Source: an uncultured Eubacterium sp.
GTDB taxonomy: Bacteria; Bacillota; Clostridia; Lachnospirales; Lachnospiraceae
NCBI GenBank assembly: GCA_910584595.1
Contig: CAJUBQ010000112.1
Location: 1-13,840, forward strand
Direction: 5' to 3'
Length of the DNA stretch: 13,840 nt
Part shown: piece by piece, positions 1 to 7,304 of the stretch
Layout: each line of letters starts with the position of its first letter
Numbering within the stretch: position 1 is the first letter of the stretch
Notes under the pieces: model-generated
The model's database searches: none
Told to the model about the DNA's origin: nothing
Seen by the model: the letters and a program-made list of their open reading frames with translations, nothing else
Position numbers and translations under genes: made by a program

Positions 1-66
1 GGCCAATGCCTCCCATCCAGCGTCTGCATAGCCAATACGCAACACTTTTTTTGCAAATTGTTGCAT
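1..66 (-). CDS. Possible 5' end of a further gene, cut by the window edge
   Basis: An ATG at 66 opens a frame of 22 codons (starting MQQFAKKVLRIGYADAGW) that runs off the left edge. It lies about 145 bases downstream of the alpha-galactosidase stop, on the same strand. No terminator hairpin is visible between the two, so it could be the next cistron of the sugar operon. The ribosome site is poor (AAGCGGA almost touching the ATG), and an in-frame stop lies two codons upstream. I do not recognise the protein. The short KVLxIxYAD stretch faintly recalls the N-terminus of sucrose-phosphorylase-type GH13 enzymes, which sit in similar msm-type operons, but 22 residues cannot decide this. The frame could also be spurious. 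Confidence 0.25.
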   Translation of the reverse strand, partial: MQQFAKKVLRIGYADAGWEALA

Positions 67-140
67 TTCCGCTTAAGTTCGCGCTTATGGGGCAGCTCCC
101 CACCATCCGGCGTCCGGTAATCAGGAAAAAGCAACACTTT
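13..140. repeat. Two diverged copies of a ~37-nt segment, about 90 bases apart
   Basis: Positions 13-48 and 103-140 share two blocks in the same order: CCATCC(A/G)GCGTC at 13 and 103, and GCAACACTTT at 39 and 131. The spacing offset drifts from 90 to 92 bases, so an indel lies between the blocks. On the minus strand the second block reads AAAGTGTTGC in both copies. One copy lies inside the possible partial gene at the left edge and the other lies just upstream of it. This could be an old tandem duplication of a gene start, or coincidence in a short stretch. Confidence 0.35.
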
Positions 141-211
141 GTCTAAACTGTTACTTTGTTACTTGTTGTTTACCGCTCCCCCATCCGCCACATCTTCAAT
201 CAGGTCTGCAC

Positions 212-2323
212 TCAGCCCGTTGGAAGTTCTACCGCAAATCGAACAGCTAATGCCTTCCTGTTTTCCTGCGAACGATATTTCAGAACATTGTTTTCCATGC
301 AGACATTTTCCTGCGTATCACTGTATATCTCTTCGATACTGTACTTCCAGCCGCATGGCAATGCCATTTCCAGCCATTCCGGCAACTCACCGTCAAATGT
401 ATGGATCACGGCAAGACCTTTCCCCTGCTTTCCCATGCGGAATACGCCCTGCCATCCCTGGGGATGGCGGATACAGGAAATCTGCGGCCCATACCGGAAG
501 CTCGTTCCGTCTTTTATTACAGGATAAACGCTTCGGTAGAACGCAATGCCAGCATCAATCACTTCCCACTGTTCTTTGGTTAGATCCGTAACATCCCCAG
601 ACAGGCACATCCGTCCCAGAAATGTACTGATGATGGAATACGCAATCCGTTTCTTAGAATCCGTCTTGCGGATAACTGCCCAAATCTGGCTTTTCTGCGG
701 AAGAACAGCCCTGTGAAGGTTTGCCGCAATAATCGGTATTTCTTCACATTCGTGAGCGTCCGAAAAGGAGGCCATGCTGGAAAGCGACAGAAAACCCGGC
801 TCCAGCCTGTGCCCGCCAGATGCGCAGTTTTCAATGACAATCCCCGGAATCTGCTCCGCTATTTTAAGGAAATAATCCTGTGTAGCCTGAATCTGCCTGC
901 GCAGGCCCTCTCCCGGAGATTCACACCCATCGCAGCCGATGCCGATCGTATCATTATAATCCACTTTTAAATATTCGAATCCATAATACTTTAACATGCC
1001 GATCAGCCGTTCATCCAGATATTGGAGCACCCATGGGTCGTTCATGTCCCAGAACCTTCTTCTGCTTGTCGTCAGCGGATATCCGTCAAGCTTGAGCAGA
1101 TGCTCCGTATTTACGAATGCTTCTGCAGCAGGCCCGACGTTTTCAAACTCAAACCAGATTCCCGGCTTTAGTCCGGCATCTTTCACCGCCGCTACCGTTT
1201 TTTCCAGCCCGTCTGGAAACAGAGATTCTGAGACCTGATAATCACCCATGCTGATATCCCATGGAACCTCGTCCTGTTTATACCAACCGCAATCAATAAC
1301 AAAATACGTAAATCCCTTCCCTTTCACCGAATCCAATATTTTTACAATATTCTCATGGGAAGGATTCCCCCAGGTCGTACAATATTCATTGAAGACAATT
1401 GGCAGCTCCAGCTCTGCCTGAGGCAGACTGCCCAACGATTCTTTCTGAGCCTGTACCAGACGGTCTGCGGCAATGTCCACAGAATCCGTCTGGCATACCG
1501 TCAGCACTGCGTCCGGCGACCGGAACAATTCCCCTGGTTTTATCTGCTTTTTCCAATGACCGAATTCCCAATCCGCCAGCCCTCCGCTGACAGCAAAGTT
1601 CTCATCTTTGCGGAACAGTTCCATCTGCCAGGAAGAGCCGTGGCACAGCTGCGCACCCCAGAATACATCGTTTGTCGTATCCTGCACCATTACAAATGGA
1701 AAGAAGTTATTAACCGGAAGAGAACCCACCTGCCCAAACCTCTCACATCTGACAGAGTCCATATTCCAACAGGTGTCCAGCTGCAGTTTCTCTATCGGGA
1801 GGGATTCCAGGCATCCTTCCTGACTCCAGCGGCTGCGCAGGCGGTGGACCGTAAGGCATTCATGGCCGTCGCCCTCCAGGTAAGGCGAGAGCCTTTCAAT
1901 GGAAAAACTAGAAAACATCTCCAGCTGCACCATCTTATGACCGTTGTTTTGAAATTCACAAAAAATACGCAGATATGAGGCATTCTGTTTCCAGTATAAA
2001 TGATGGAAAACCTGACATCCACGCCCGTCAGCCAGCATGGTAATAATCTCTGTGCCTTCTTCACTTCTGTCTGCCGTCTGATCCTGATATTTCATGTTTT
2101 TTACAGATTCACCATTGCGCATAGTATTTCCGGGCGCGTAGCATCCTTCCGCCACATCGCCGGTGATTTTCAGCTGCACAAGACTGTCCAGCGCTTCCTG
2201 TTTTTCGATGACCGGCAATGGTTTTATGGCAGGATACAAGGTAAGCCCTACGTGCTTTTCCTCATCTGTTTCATACCTTGCAACCATATCTCCCAAAATA
2301 TATTCTTTTAATAACTGTCTCAT
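212..2323 (-). CDS. GH36 alpha-galactosidase-type glycoside hydrolase (melibiase family), cytoplasmic
   Basis: The 703-residue protein has the layout of GH36 (clan GH-D) enzymes, which release terminal alpha-galactose (some members alpha-N-acetylgalactosamine) with retention of configuration. An N-terminal beta-sandwich region (about 1-300) precedes a (beta/alpha)8 barrel with DCGWY at 344-348, YLKVDYN with the likely nucleophile Asp455, ENCASGGHR at 498-506 and SDAHE with the likely acid/base Asp522. A C-terminal beta domain follows. There is no signal peptide, so it acts on imported sugar. The start is supported by an AGGTGG ribosome site seven bases upstream. It follows the second permease by 15 bases and closes the visible importer operon. 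The usual GH36 KWDxN and SDxxD motifs appear here as KVDYN and SDAHE, so the exact substrate (raffinose/melibiose-type sugar or a host-glycan alpha-galactoside or GalNAc) cannot be fixed from sequence. Confidence 0.88.
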   Translation of the reverse strand: MRQLLKEYILGDMVARYETDEEKHVGLTLYPAIKPLPVIEKQEALDSLVQLKITGDVAEGCYAPGNTMRNGESVKNMKYQDQTADRSEEGTEIITMLADGRGCQVFHHLYWKQNASYLRIFCEFQNNGHKMVQLEMFSSFSIERLSPYLEGDGHECLTVHRLRSRWSQEGCLESLPIEKLQLDTCWNMDSVRCERFGQVGSLPVNNFFPFVMVQDTTNDVFWGAQLCHGSSWQMELFRKDENFAVSGGLADWEFGHWKKQIKPGELFRSPDAVLTVCQTDSVDIAADRLVQAQKESLGSLPQAELELPIVFNEYCTTWGNPSHENIVKILDSVKGKGFTYFVIDCGWYKQDEVPWDISMGDYQVSESLFPDGLEKTVAAVKDAGLKPGIWFEFENVGPAAEAFVNTEHLLKLDGYPLTTSRRRFWDMNDPWVLQYLDERLIGMLKYYGFEYLKVDYNDTIGIGCDGCESPGEGLRRQIQATQDYFLKIAEQIPGIVIENCASGGHRLEPGFLSLSSMASFSDAHECEEIPIIAANLHRAVLPQKSQIWAVIRKTDSKKRIAYSIISTFLGRMCLSGDVTDLTKEQWEVIDAGIAFYRSVYPVIKDGTSFRYGPQISCIRHPQGWQGVFRMGKQGKGLAVIHTFDGELPEWLEMALPCGWKYSIEEIYSDTQENVCMENNVLKYRSQENRKALAVRFAVELPTG

Positions 2324-2338
2324 TGCATTTCCACCTTT

Positions 2339-3241
2339 TTAACCTTTCACCGCGCCTACTGTCATACCTTTAATAAAATATTTCTGCAGGAACATAAATA
2401 AAACCGCAATCGGGAGTACGGAAATGATAATTGCCGCCATCGCCGTCGTATAATCGCTGCTCTGTGCTGAGAATAGCGACTGAATAGCAACCGTCAGCGT
2501 TTTCAGCTGTTTTTTACTTACATAGAGGCTCGCCAGCAGATAGTCATTCCAAATCTGGAATGACTGCATGACAATCAGCGTAGCCATCGCCGGTTTTAAC
2601 AAAGGCAGCACTACAAGGAAATAAGTCTTAAACACCGAACAGCCGTCGATGCGCGCTGATTCTTCCAATTCAATCGGAACCGTACTCATAAAACTGTTCA
2701 TCAGAAACACGCCGAATGAAATTCCCGTAGCCACATACATAAAAATAATTCCGTATCTCGTATTTGTCAGATGCATCTTATAGCCGATCGTATAAATCGG
2801 CAAAAATAGCGCCTGATATGGGATGAGTATGCCGATAATAAAATAAATGTAAGCAAACTTGAAAAACTTCTTTTTGCATCTGGCAATCGCCCATGCGGTC
2901 GTACCGCACAACAGCGCCAGAATCACAACACTGCATGCTGTATAAAAAAATGTATTCAGGAAAGTATATCTCATATTCAGCTTATCAAATGCCTTCGCAT
3001 AATTATCCAGGTTCAAAGACTGCGGCAAAGACAGCGGGCTGCCCAGATACAACTCTTTTTTGTTCTTAAAAGAGTAATTCAGGATAATAACAATCGGTGC
3101 AATAAATAAGACCGCAAATACAGTCATAATGATCTGGGTAATAAACGTTTCTTTTGTATACGGCGTACCGGACGGCAGGTCTTCGTCCCTTTTCTTAAAA
3201 AACCTTATCCTGCCAGCTGCTTTTTTGTTTGCATCTGTCAT
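2339..3241 (-). CDS. Carbohydrate ABC transporter permease, MalG/MsmG-like (CUT1 family)
   Basis: This 300-residue inner-membrane protein is one of the two channel subunits of a binding-protein-dependent sugar importer. Six hydrophobic segments can be placed at about 33-56, 95-120, 128-150, 163-184, 205-230 and 266-288. The cytoplasmic EAA loop, which docks the ATPase, is at about 191-217 (EESARIDGCSVF followed by LPLLKP). The short C-terminus ending KGMTVGAVKG is typical of MalG-type subunits. Its ATG overlaps the stop of the first permease by one base (TAATG), and a GGGAGG ribosome site lies within the upstream gene, so the two permeases are probably translationally coupled. No ATPase gene is in the window; CUT1 importers of Bacillota often use a shared MsmX/MsmK-type ATPase encoded elsewhere. 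Confidence 0.93.
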   Translation of the reverse strand: MTDANKKAAGRIRFFKKRDEDLPSGTPYTKETFITQIIMTVFAVLFIAPIVIILNYSFKNKKELYLGSPLSLPQSLNLDNYAKAFDKLNMRYTFLNTFFYTACSVVILALLCGTTAWAIARCKKKFFKFAYIYFIIGILIPYQALFLPIYTIGYKMHLTNTRYGIIFMYVATGISFGVFLMNSFMSTVPIELEESARIDGCSVFKTYFLVVLPLLKPAMATLIVMQSFQIWNDYLLASLYVSKKQLKTLTVAIQSLFSAQSSDYTTAMAAIIISVLPIAVLFMFLQKYFIKGMTVGAVKG

Positions 3242-4128
3242 TATGCCTGCACCTCCCTGCTCTTTAATCCTTTTACCTGAATCAATGCTACCAACAGCAA
3301 CGCCACAATCAGCGTTACTGTCATTGCCGAACCATACCCGTACTGACGCCCGTTGATCGCTGTTGTATACGTCTTATAAATAACAGATGTTGACGCTCTT
3401 CCCGGACCCCCTTTGGTAGAAGAAACAAGCAGATCATAGACTTTCAGAGATCCGGTCGTAATTCCAACTACGCATATGGTAATAGCTGGGGCGAGCATCG
3501 GGATTGTCACATGGAAGAAGCGCTTAACTGCCCCTGCACCGTCCACTCTGGCTGCTTCATACAGTTCTGCCGGAACGCTCTGCAGACCTGCCAGGTAAAT
3601 AAGCATCCAATAACCGATCCACTGCCAGTTATTTGCAATCAAAAGTCCGCCCAGTACAGTCTTTGAATTACCAAACAATAGAAAATCAAAATTTGTCCCA
3701 AGCGCATCGTTTACTGCAGGCAGTACATTCGAAAACATCTTCAGCCATACAAAACCTACAATGACCGCACTGATCAGACATGGGATAAAAAATGCCGTAC
3801 GGTATATTTTCTGCGCCTTAATCCCACTGTCCAACGCTACCGCAAAAAGCAAAGCCGCAGCATTTTGTATGATCGTGTTCCCGATTGTAAATTTTAGCGT
3901 AAACCACCAGCTGTCCAAAAATTCCCTGTCATGAAACAGGTCGATATAATTCTGAAATCCTACAAACGGTTTTTCTGCCGTCATACCGTTCCAGCTCGTC
4001 AAAGAATAACGGAACGCAAGGATCAGCGGAATAATCAGTCCGATTGTAAATATGATAAATCCAGGCAGTACCAATGCCAAATACTGAAAATACAGCTTAT
4101 TTTGCATGCTTGCATTGTTTTTCTTCAT
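3241..4128 (-). CDS. Carbohydrate ABC transporter permease, MalF/MsmF-like (CUT1 family)
   Basis: This is a 295-residue inner-membrane permease. Hydrophobic segments begin at about 15-40, followed by helices near 76-98, 112-132, 158-182, 205-226 and 268-285. The EAA loop is at about 189-214 (ELYEAARVDGAGAVKRFF, then IPMLAP), and the family's TKGGPGRAST stretch is at 238-247. The frame is open to 4173, but the start at 4128 is preferred: an AGAGGAAAAC ribosome site sits four bases ahead of it, and the longer start would place coding sequence inside the intercistronic hairpin at 4174-4200. It partners the following MalG-like subunit, with a one-base overlap, and the upstream sugar-binding lipoprotein. 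Confidence 0.93.
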   Translation of the reverse strand: MKKNNASMQNKLYFQYLALVLPGFIIFTIGLIIPLILAFRYSLTSWNGMTAEKPFVGFQNYIDLFHDREFLDSWWFTLKFTIGNTIIQNAAALLFAVALDSGIKAQKIYRTAFFIPCLISAVIVGFVWLKMFSNVLPAVNDALGTNFDFLLFGNSKTVLGGLLIANNWQWIGYWMLIYLAGLQSVPAELYEAARVDGAGAVKRFFHVTIPMLAPAITICVVGITTGSLKVYDLLVSSTKGGPGRASTSVIYKTYTTAINGRQYGYGSAMTVTLIVALLLVALIQVKGLKSREVQA

Positions 4129-4173
4129 AATTGTTTTCCTCTTTTCTGTCCCATTTGCCGGTTGATAAAACAA

Positions 4174-4200
4174 GGCCGGTATACCAGCAGTATACCGGCC
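4174..4200 (-). promoter_or_regulatory. Perfect intercistronic hairpin between binding protein and permease genes
   Basis: There is an 11-bp perfect stem (GGCCGGTATAC pairing with GTATACCGGCC) with a five-base loop. On the minus strand it is followed by TTGTTTTATC, which is not a strong U-run. It lies 27 bases after the binding-protein stop and 45 bases before the permease start. By analogy with malE-malF and similar operons, such hairpins act as partial terminators or as 3' stabilisers, giving more binding protein than permease. The role is inferred; the structure is seen directly. Confidence 0.8.
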
Positions 4201-4227
4201 CGCATCTAACTTATCAAATTCAGTTCA

Positions 4228-5601
4228 TTAATTCGCACTGCTTGAATCTTTCCTGCCGTCCGATGCTTTTAAAGCATCCTCAAAACTTTCCTGCCCCTGC
4301 AGCCATGCCGCAACGTCTTTTGCATTTTCTTCCTGAAAGCCGCCCCATACAAGCTGATTGTTGCCAAGTGTTACATCTGCGATATTTCCATCTGAGGCAT
4401 ATTTGTCAATATCTTCCTGACTTGGGTTCGTAAATGTTGGGGAGATATCTTTTAACATGGAAGCTGTTTTTGTATAATTATAGATCTCAACCGCAAGGTC
4501 CTTATCCGACGTAAGCACATCCAGCACATTGTTCACTGCATCCTGATGCTCGGTCTGGGCGCTTGTCATAACTGTAATATTCGGCTCGAAAATCAGTTTG
4601 GAATCGCCCGTCTGATTCGGGAACGGGAAAATTCCAAAGTTAAAGCTTTCATCAATATCCAGGAAATTCTGGATTGACCACGAACCGGAAACCTTCATCG
4701 CCGCTTCTCCTGTGACCATCTTCGCGTCACAATCTGTCTGCTCGGTAGAAAACGTATCTTCGAACGTATTGTCAAAAATCAGCTGATTATATTGATAAGC
4801 TGTCTTCATCTCTTCGCTGTCTGAAAAGCTCGTCTTTCCATCCCTAAACTGATCTCCCCAGTCAGGAATTTTATTAAACACATCGTTCATCATAAACTGC
4901 ATGGTTACGTTTCCGATTGACCATGTATCAACCATATGGCTGGCAAATGGGATAATATTTTTTGCTTTACAGTCGTCAATGATTTTCTGCAGATCTTCCT
5001 GTGTCTTAGGAACTTCCCAGTTATTTTCCGCAAACATATCCTTATTATAGTAAACGCCCTGATAAAGCGCATTATATACCATGCCATATGTCTTTCCGTC
5101 GATTGTTACATTTTCCCTTGCCGCATCCAGGCCGCGATCCAGATATGTACTGTCAATCTCTGCCAGAACGCCCTGCGGAGCATAGGTAGCCACATCCTGT
5201 GCTTTCCCGATCATAATATCCGGAAGTCCGGACTGCAGATACTGCTGCATTTTCGGCTGGAAATCATTTCCCCAGTCCACACATTCCCATTCCAGCGTAA
5301 TATTCGGATACTTTTCAGCTAATGCTTCATCAATCATATCCTCAATCCCGGCATCTGTCGTCGACTGTCCCGCAAGGACTGTCAGCGTAACCGGTTCATC
5401 CGAAGCCGGTTCATCCGCGCCATCGGTTCCCGCATCGCTCCCCTGCGTGCCATCTTCCGTCTCCGTACCTCCCTGCTCACTGTCGTCCGTTTTTGTACTC
5501 TCCTGCTTGCCGCTGTCCCCAGAGCCTGTGCTCCCACATCCAGCCAGCGTTCCTGCCAGCATTGCTGCTGCCAATACTACACTTGCTAACTTTCTTTTCA
5601 T
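4228..5601 (-). CDS. Extracellular sugar-binding lipoprotein of the ABC importer (SBP_bac_1 family)
   Basis: This 457-residue solute-binding protein captures the sugar outside the membrane and delivers it to the two permeases. A basic n-region and hydrophobic segment (residues 1-18) lead to a lipobox L-A-G-C with the lipidated Cys22. A low-complexity Asp/Glu/Gly/Thr/Ser tether (about 23-70) then precedes the mature fold starting VTLTVLAGQS. The LPDIMIG stretch, the YNALYQGVYYNKDMF region and the GEAAMKVSGSW region are typical of family 1 sugar-binding proteins. The ATG at 5601 is preferred over the in-frame TTG at 5607 because GGAGG lies eight bases before the ATG but only two before the TTG. 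It is the first gene of the importer operon and has its own promoter. The ligand cannot be read from sequence; an alpha-galactoside is inferred from the downstream hydrolase. Confidence 0.92.
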   Translation of the reverse strand: MKRKLASVVLAAAMLAGTLAGCGSTGSGDSGKQESTKTDDSEQGGTETEDGTQGSDAGTDGADEPASDEPVTLTVLAGQSTTDAGIEDMIDEALAEKYPNITLEWECVDWGNDFQPKMQQYLQSGLPDIMIGKAQDVATYAPQGVLAEIDSTYLDRGLDAARENVTIDGKTYGMVYNALYQGVYYNKDMFAENNWEVPKTQEDLQKIIDDCKAKNIIPFASHMVDTWSIGNVTMQFMMNDVFNKIPDWGDQFRDGKTSFSDSEEMKTAYQYNQLIFDNTFEDTFSTEQTDCDAKMVTGEAAMKVSGSWSIQNFLDIDESFNFGIFPFPNQTGDSKLIFEPNITVMTSAQTEHQDAVNNVLDVLTSDKDLAVEIYNYTKTASMLKDISPTFTNPSQEDIDKYASDGNIADVTLGNNQLVWGGFQEENAKDVAAWLQGQESFEDALKASDGRKDSSSAN

Positions 5602-5630
5602 TTTCAAATCCTCCTTTTAATATTTTGCGT

Positions 5631-5652
5631 AGATTCATTATAATCTGAATCT
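5631..5652 (-). promoter_or_regulatory. Promoter -10 box of the importer operon inside a 7-bp dyad
   Basis: A perfect TATAAT is present on the minus strand at 5637-5642, about 36 bases before the binding-protein start. No recognisable TTGACA-like -35 sits 16-18 bases upstream, as expected for an activator-dependent promoter. A perfect dyad, AGATTCA (5631-5637) and TGAATCT (5646-5652) with eight bases between, spans the -10 box. That position suits a repressor or other operator better than an AraC-type activator, so its role is open. Confidence 0.55.
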
Positions 5653-5675
5653 CCTGTCTTCTGTTAGGAAAATCT

Positions 5676-5713
5676 TGAAAAAAAAAGCTGGCCTTTTTAG
5701 AAACCGGCCAGCT
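5676..5713 (-). terminator. Rho-independent terminator overlapping the response-regulator stop
   Basis: On the minus strand AGCTGGCC (5713-5706) pairs with GGCCAGCT (5693-5686), and a run of nine T residues follows. The left arm is made from the last codons of the regulator gene, whose stop is at 5697-5699. It should end most two-component-system transcripts before the importer operon and so separates the regulator and importer transcription units. Confidence 0.85.
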
Positions 5714-7304
5714 CAAGGCTTTTCTTATAATCCCGCGGGCTTACGCCCGTCAGTTTGCGGAACACCTTGTTAAAATACGTGTAGTCATCATAACCTACCA
5801 TAAATGCGATCTCTGTCAGGCTTCCGGCGTTTTCCTTCATATATTCTTTCGCTTTGCGGATCCGAAGCTTTGCAATGTACATCATCAGTGTTTCACCTGT
5901 TAATTTTTTAAACAGCTTGGAAAAATAGGAGTGTTCTACATGAAACTGCTCCGAAAGCCCGGAAAGCGTCAGTGTTTCAAAATAATGTTCATCTACATAA
6001 ACAGCCGCCTGACGGACTGTTTCCTGCATCGTATCCGCCGTATCATCCATTCCCGCAGCCAACACACTGTCAATCATCGTCTCTGTCACCTCGCACAGAT
6101 ACACGTCGTCCAGCAGCTCAACCGCTTTATCCGCCATCTCTGCCATGCTTTCTGCCTGCAGCAGTTCTTCCGGCGACAGAACTTCTTCTGACAGGATGTT
6201 AAAGACACGCTTAATAGTCTGGCGTACTTCCAGGTAGCTCCATGCCTCCTCCTTGCATTTTCGTATACCCGTTTTTTCAAATACAAGCTCATAAATCCCC
6301 CGCTGGTTGCCGGACTTTAACATCGTACGCAGCTCTTTGGCCTGTATATCCGAAAAACGGCTGTTCACTTCACCGCTGCCTGTCTGATTGTCCGGATATG
6401 CTGTAATCAGGCAGCTTTCTGAAGTAAATTTCCTTGTCATCAACAGCGAGATAGCCTGGACGTAAGCCTGCTGTATGTTATCCAGAGAATAAATATGACT
6501 GCTTGTCACAATTGTAATCACAGACTGCGTCCAGCCGCAGAGTTCCTCCAGCAGCCTTTTTATAATCGGTGCAAGCGTTTCACGCTCAATTTCCGATACA
6601 ATGAGAAATTCATTTGATCTGTAAATATAGTTAAATATCATCAGTGCGCCTGCCCCTATCACATCCCGAATACGGTTTTTTGTCTTTACAGAAATCAAGT
6701 TCATGTCATATCCACATTCCTTCATCAGATAGGACATATTATGAATTTTAATCAGTGTAAGGCTCAGCCCCGCAGCATCCATTCCAAAGCCGGCCGCATA
6801 CGGTACAGACAGCATGTCCTTATGCTCCAAAAGCTGTGAAAACTCCCTGTCCTGCATCAGGGACGCCGCCTTGGAAAACTCCAGCTTTTTTTTAGCTTCC
6901 TGCGCTTTTAGCGAACGCCGTTCCTGAATAATCTCCAATGCCTTGATAATCGCGTTCACCAGGTCAATTTTACTAACCGGCTTCATCAGATAATTGATCG
7001 AGCCTGCCAGAAACGCGCCCTTTACGTATTCAAAATCATTATATCCGCTGATCACAAATGTAATGACATCCGGATACATTTTCTGTACCTCTTCCAATAA
7101 CTCCACACCATTTAAAAACGGCATATTAATATCTGTAATCAGAATATCCGGCCTGTGCTGTTCCATCCGCGCCAGCACTTCTTCTCCGTCACTTGCCAGC
7201 GGCAGCAGCTCCAGCCCGTATTCATCCCATTCAATCATCTTTCGGAACTTTTCCCTTGTCCAGTATTCATCATCTGCAATCAGTACTTTAAATCTTTCAC
7301 CCAC
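5697..7304 (-). CDS. AraC-type two-component response regulator (YesN family)
   Basis: The 535-residue protein is a cytoplasmic DNA-binding activator. An N-terminal receiver domain (about 5-125) carries the acidic pair Asp11/Asp12, the phospho-acceptor Asp58 in ILITDINMP and Lys108 in LMKPVS. A long middle segment (about 135-430) of no recognised fold follows. The C-terminal AraC/XylS double helix-turn-helix domain (about 433-530) includes LSEQFHVEHSYFSKLFKK and IAFMVGYDDYTYFNKVFRK. The start is a GTG with a GGAGG site ten bases upstream, inside the 3' end of the kinase gene; the two genes overlap by 25 bases, implying translational coupling. The likely target is the adjacent importer promoter. 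Both the family and the context support control of the sugar operon, but the binding site is not identified. Confidence 0.92.
   Translation of the reverse strand: MGERFKVLIADDEYWTREKFRKMIEWDEYGLELLPLASDGEEVLARMEQHRPDILITDINMPFLNGVELLEEVQKMYPDVITFVISGYNDFEYVKGAFLAGSINYLMKPVSKIDLVNAIIKALEIIQERRSLKAQEAKKKLEFSKAASLMQDREFSQLLEHKDMLSVPYAAGFGMDAAGLSLTLIKIHNMSYLMKECGYDMNLISVKTKNRIRDVIGAGALMIFNYIYRSNEFLIVSEIERETLAPIIKRLLEELCGWTQSVITIVTSSHIYSLDNIQQAYVQAISLLMTRKFTSESCLITAYPDNQTGSGEVNSRFSDIQAKELRTMLKSGNQRGIYELVFEKTGIRKCKEEAWSYLEVRQTIKRVFNILSEEVLSPEELLQAESMAEMADKAVELLDDVYLCEVTETMIDSVLAAGMDDTADTMQETVRQAAVYVDEHYFETLTLSGLSEQFHVEHSYFSKLFKKLTGETLMMYIAKLRIRKAKEYMKENAGSLTEIAFMVGYDDYTYFNKVFRKLTGVSPRDYKKSLELAGF

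Noticed and set aside
1355..1978. 207-codon open frame on the plus strand
   Set aside because: It lies entirely antisense to the alpha-galactosidase gene, whose motifs are clear, and it has no recognisable domain or ribosome site.
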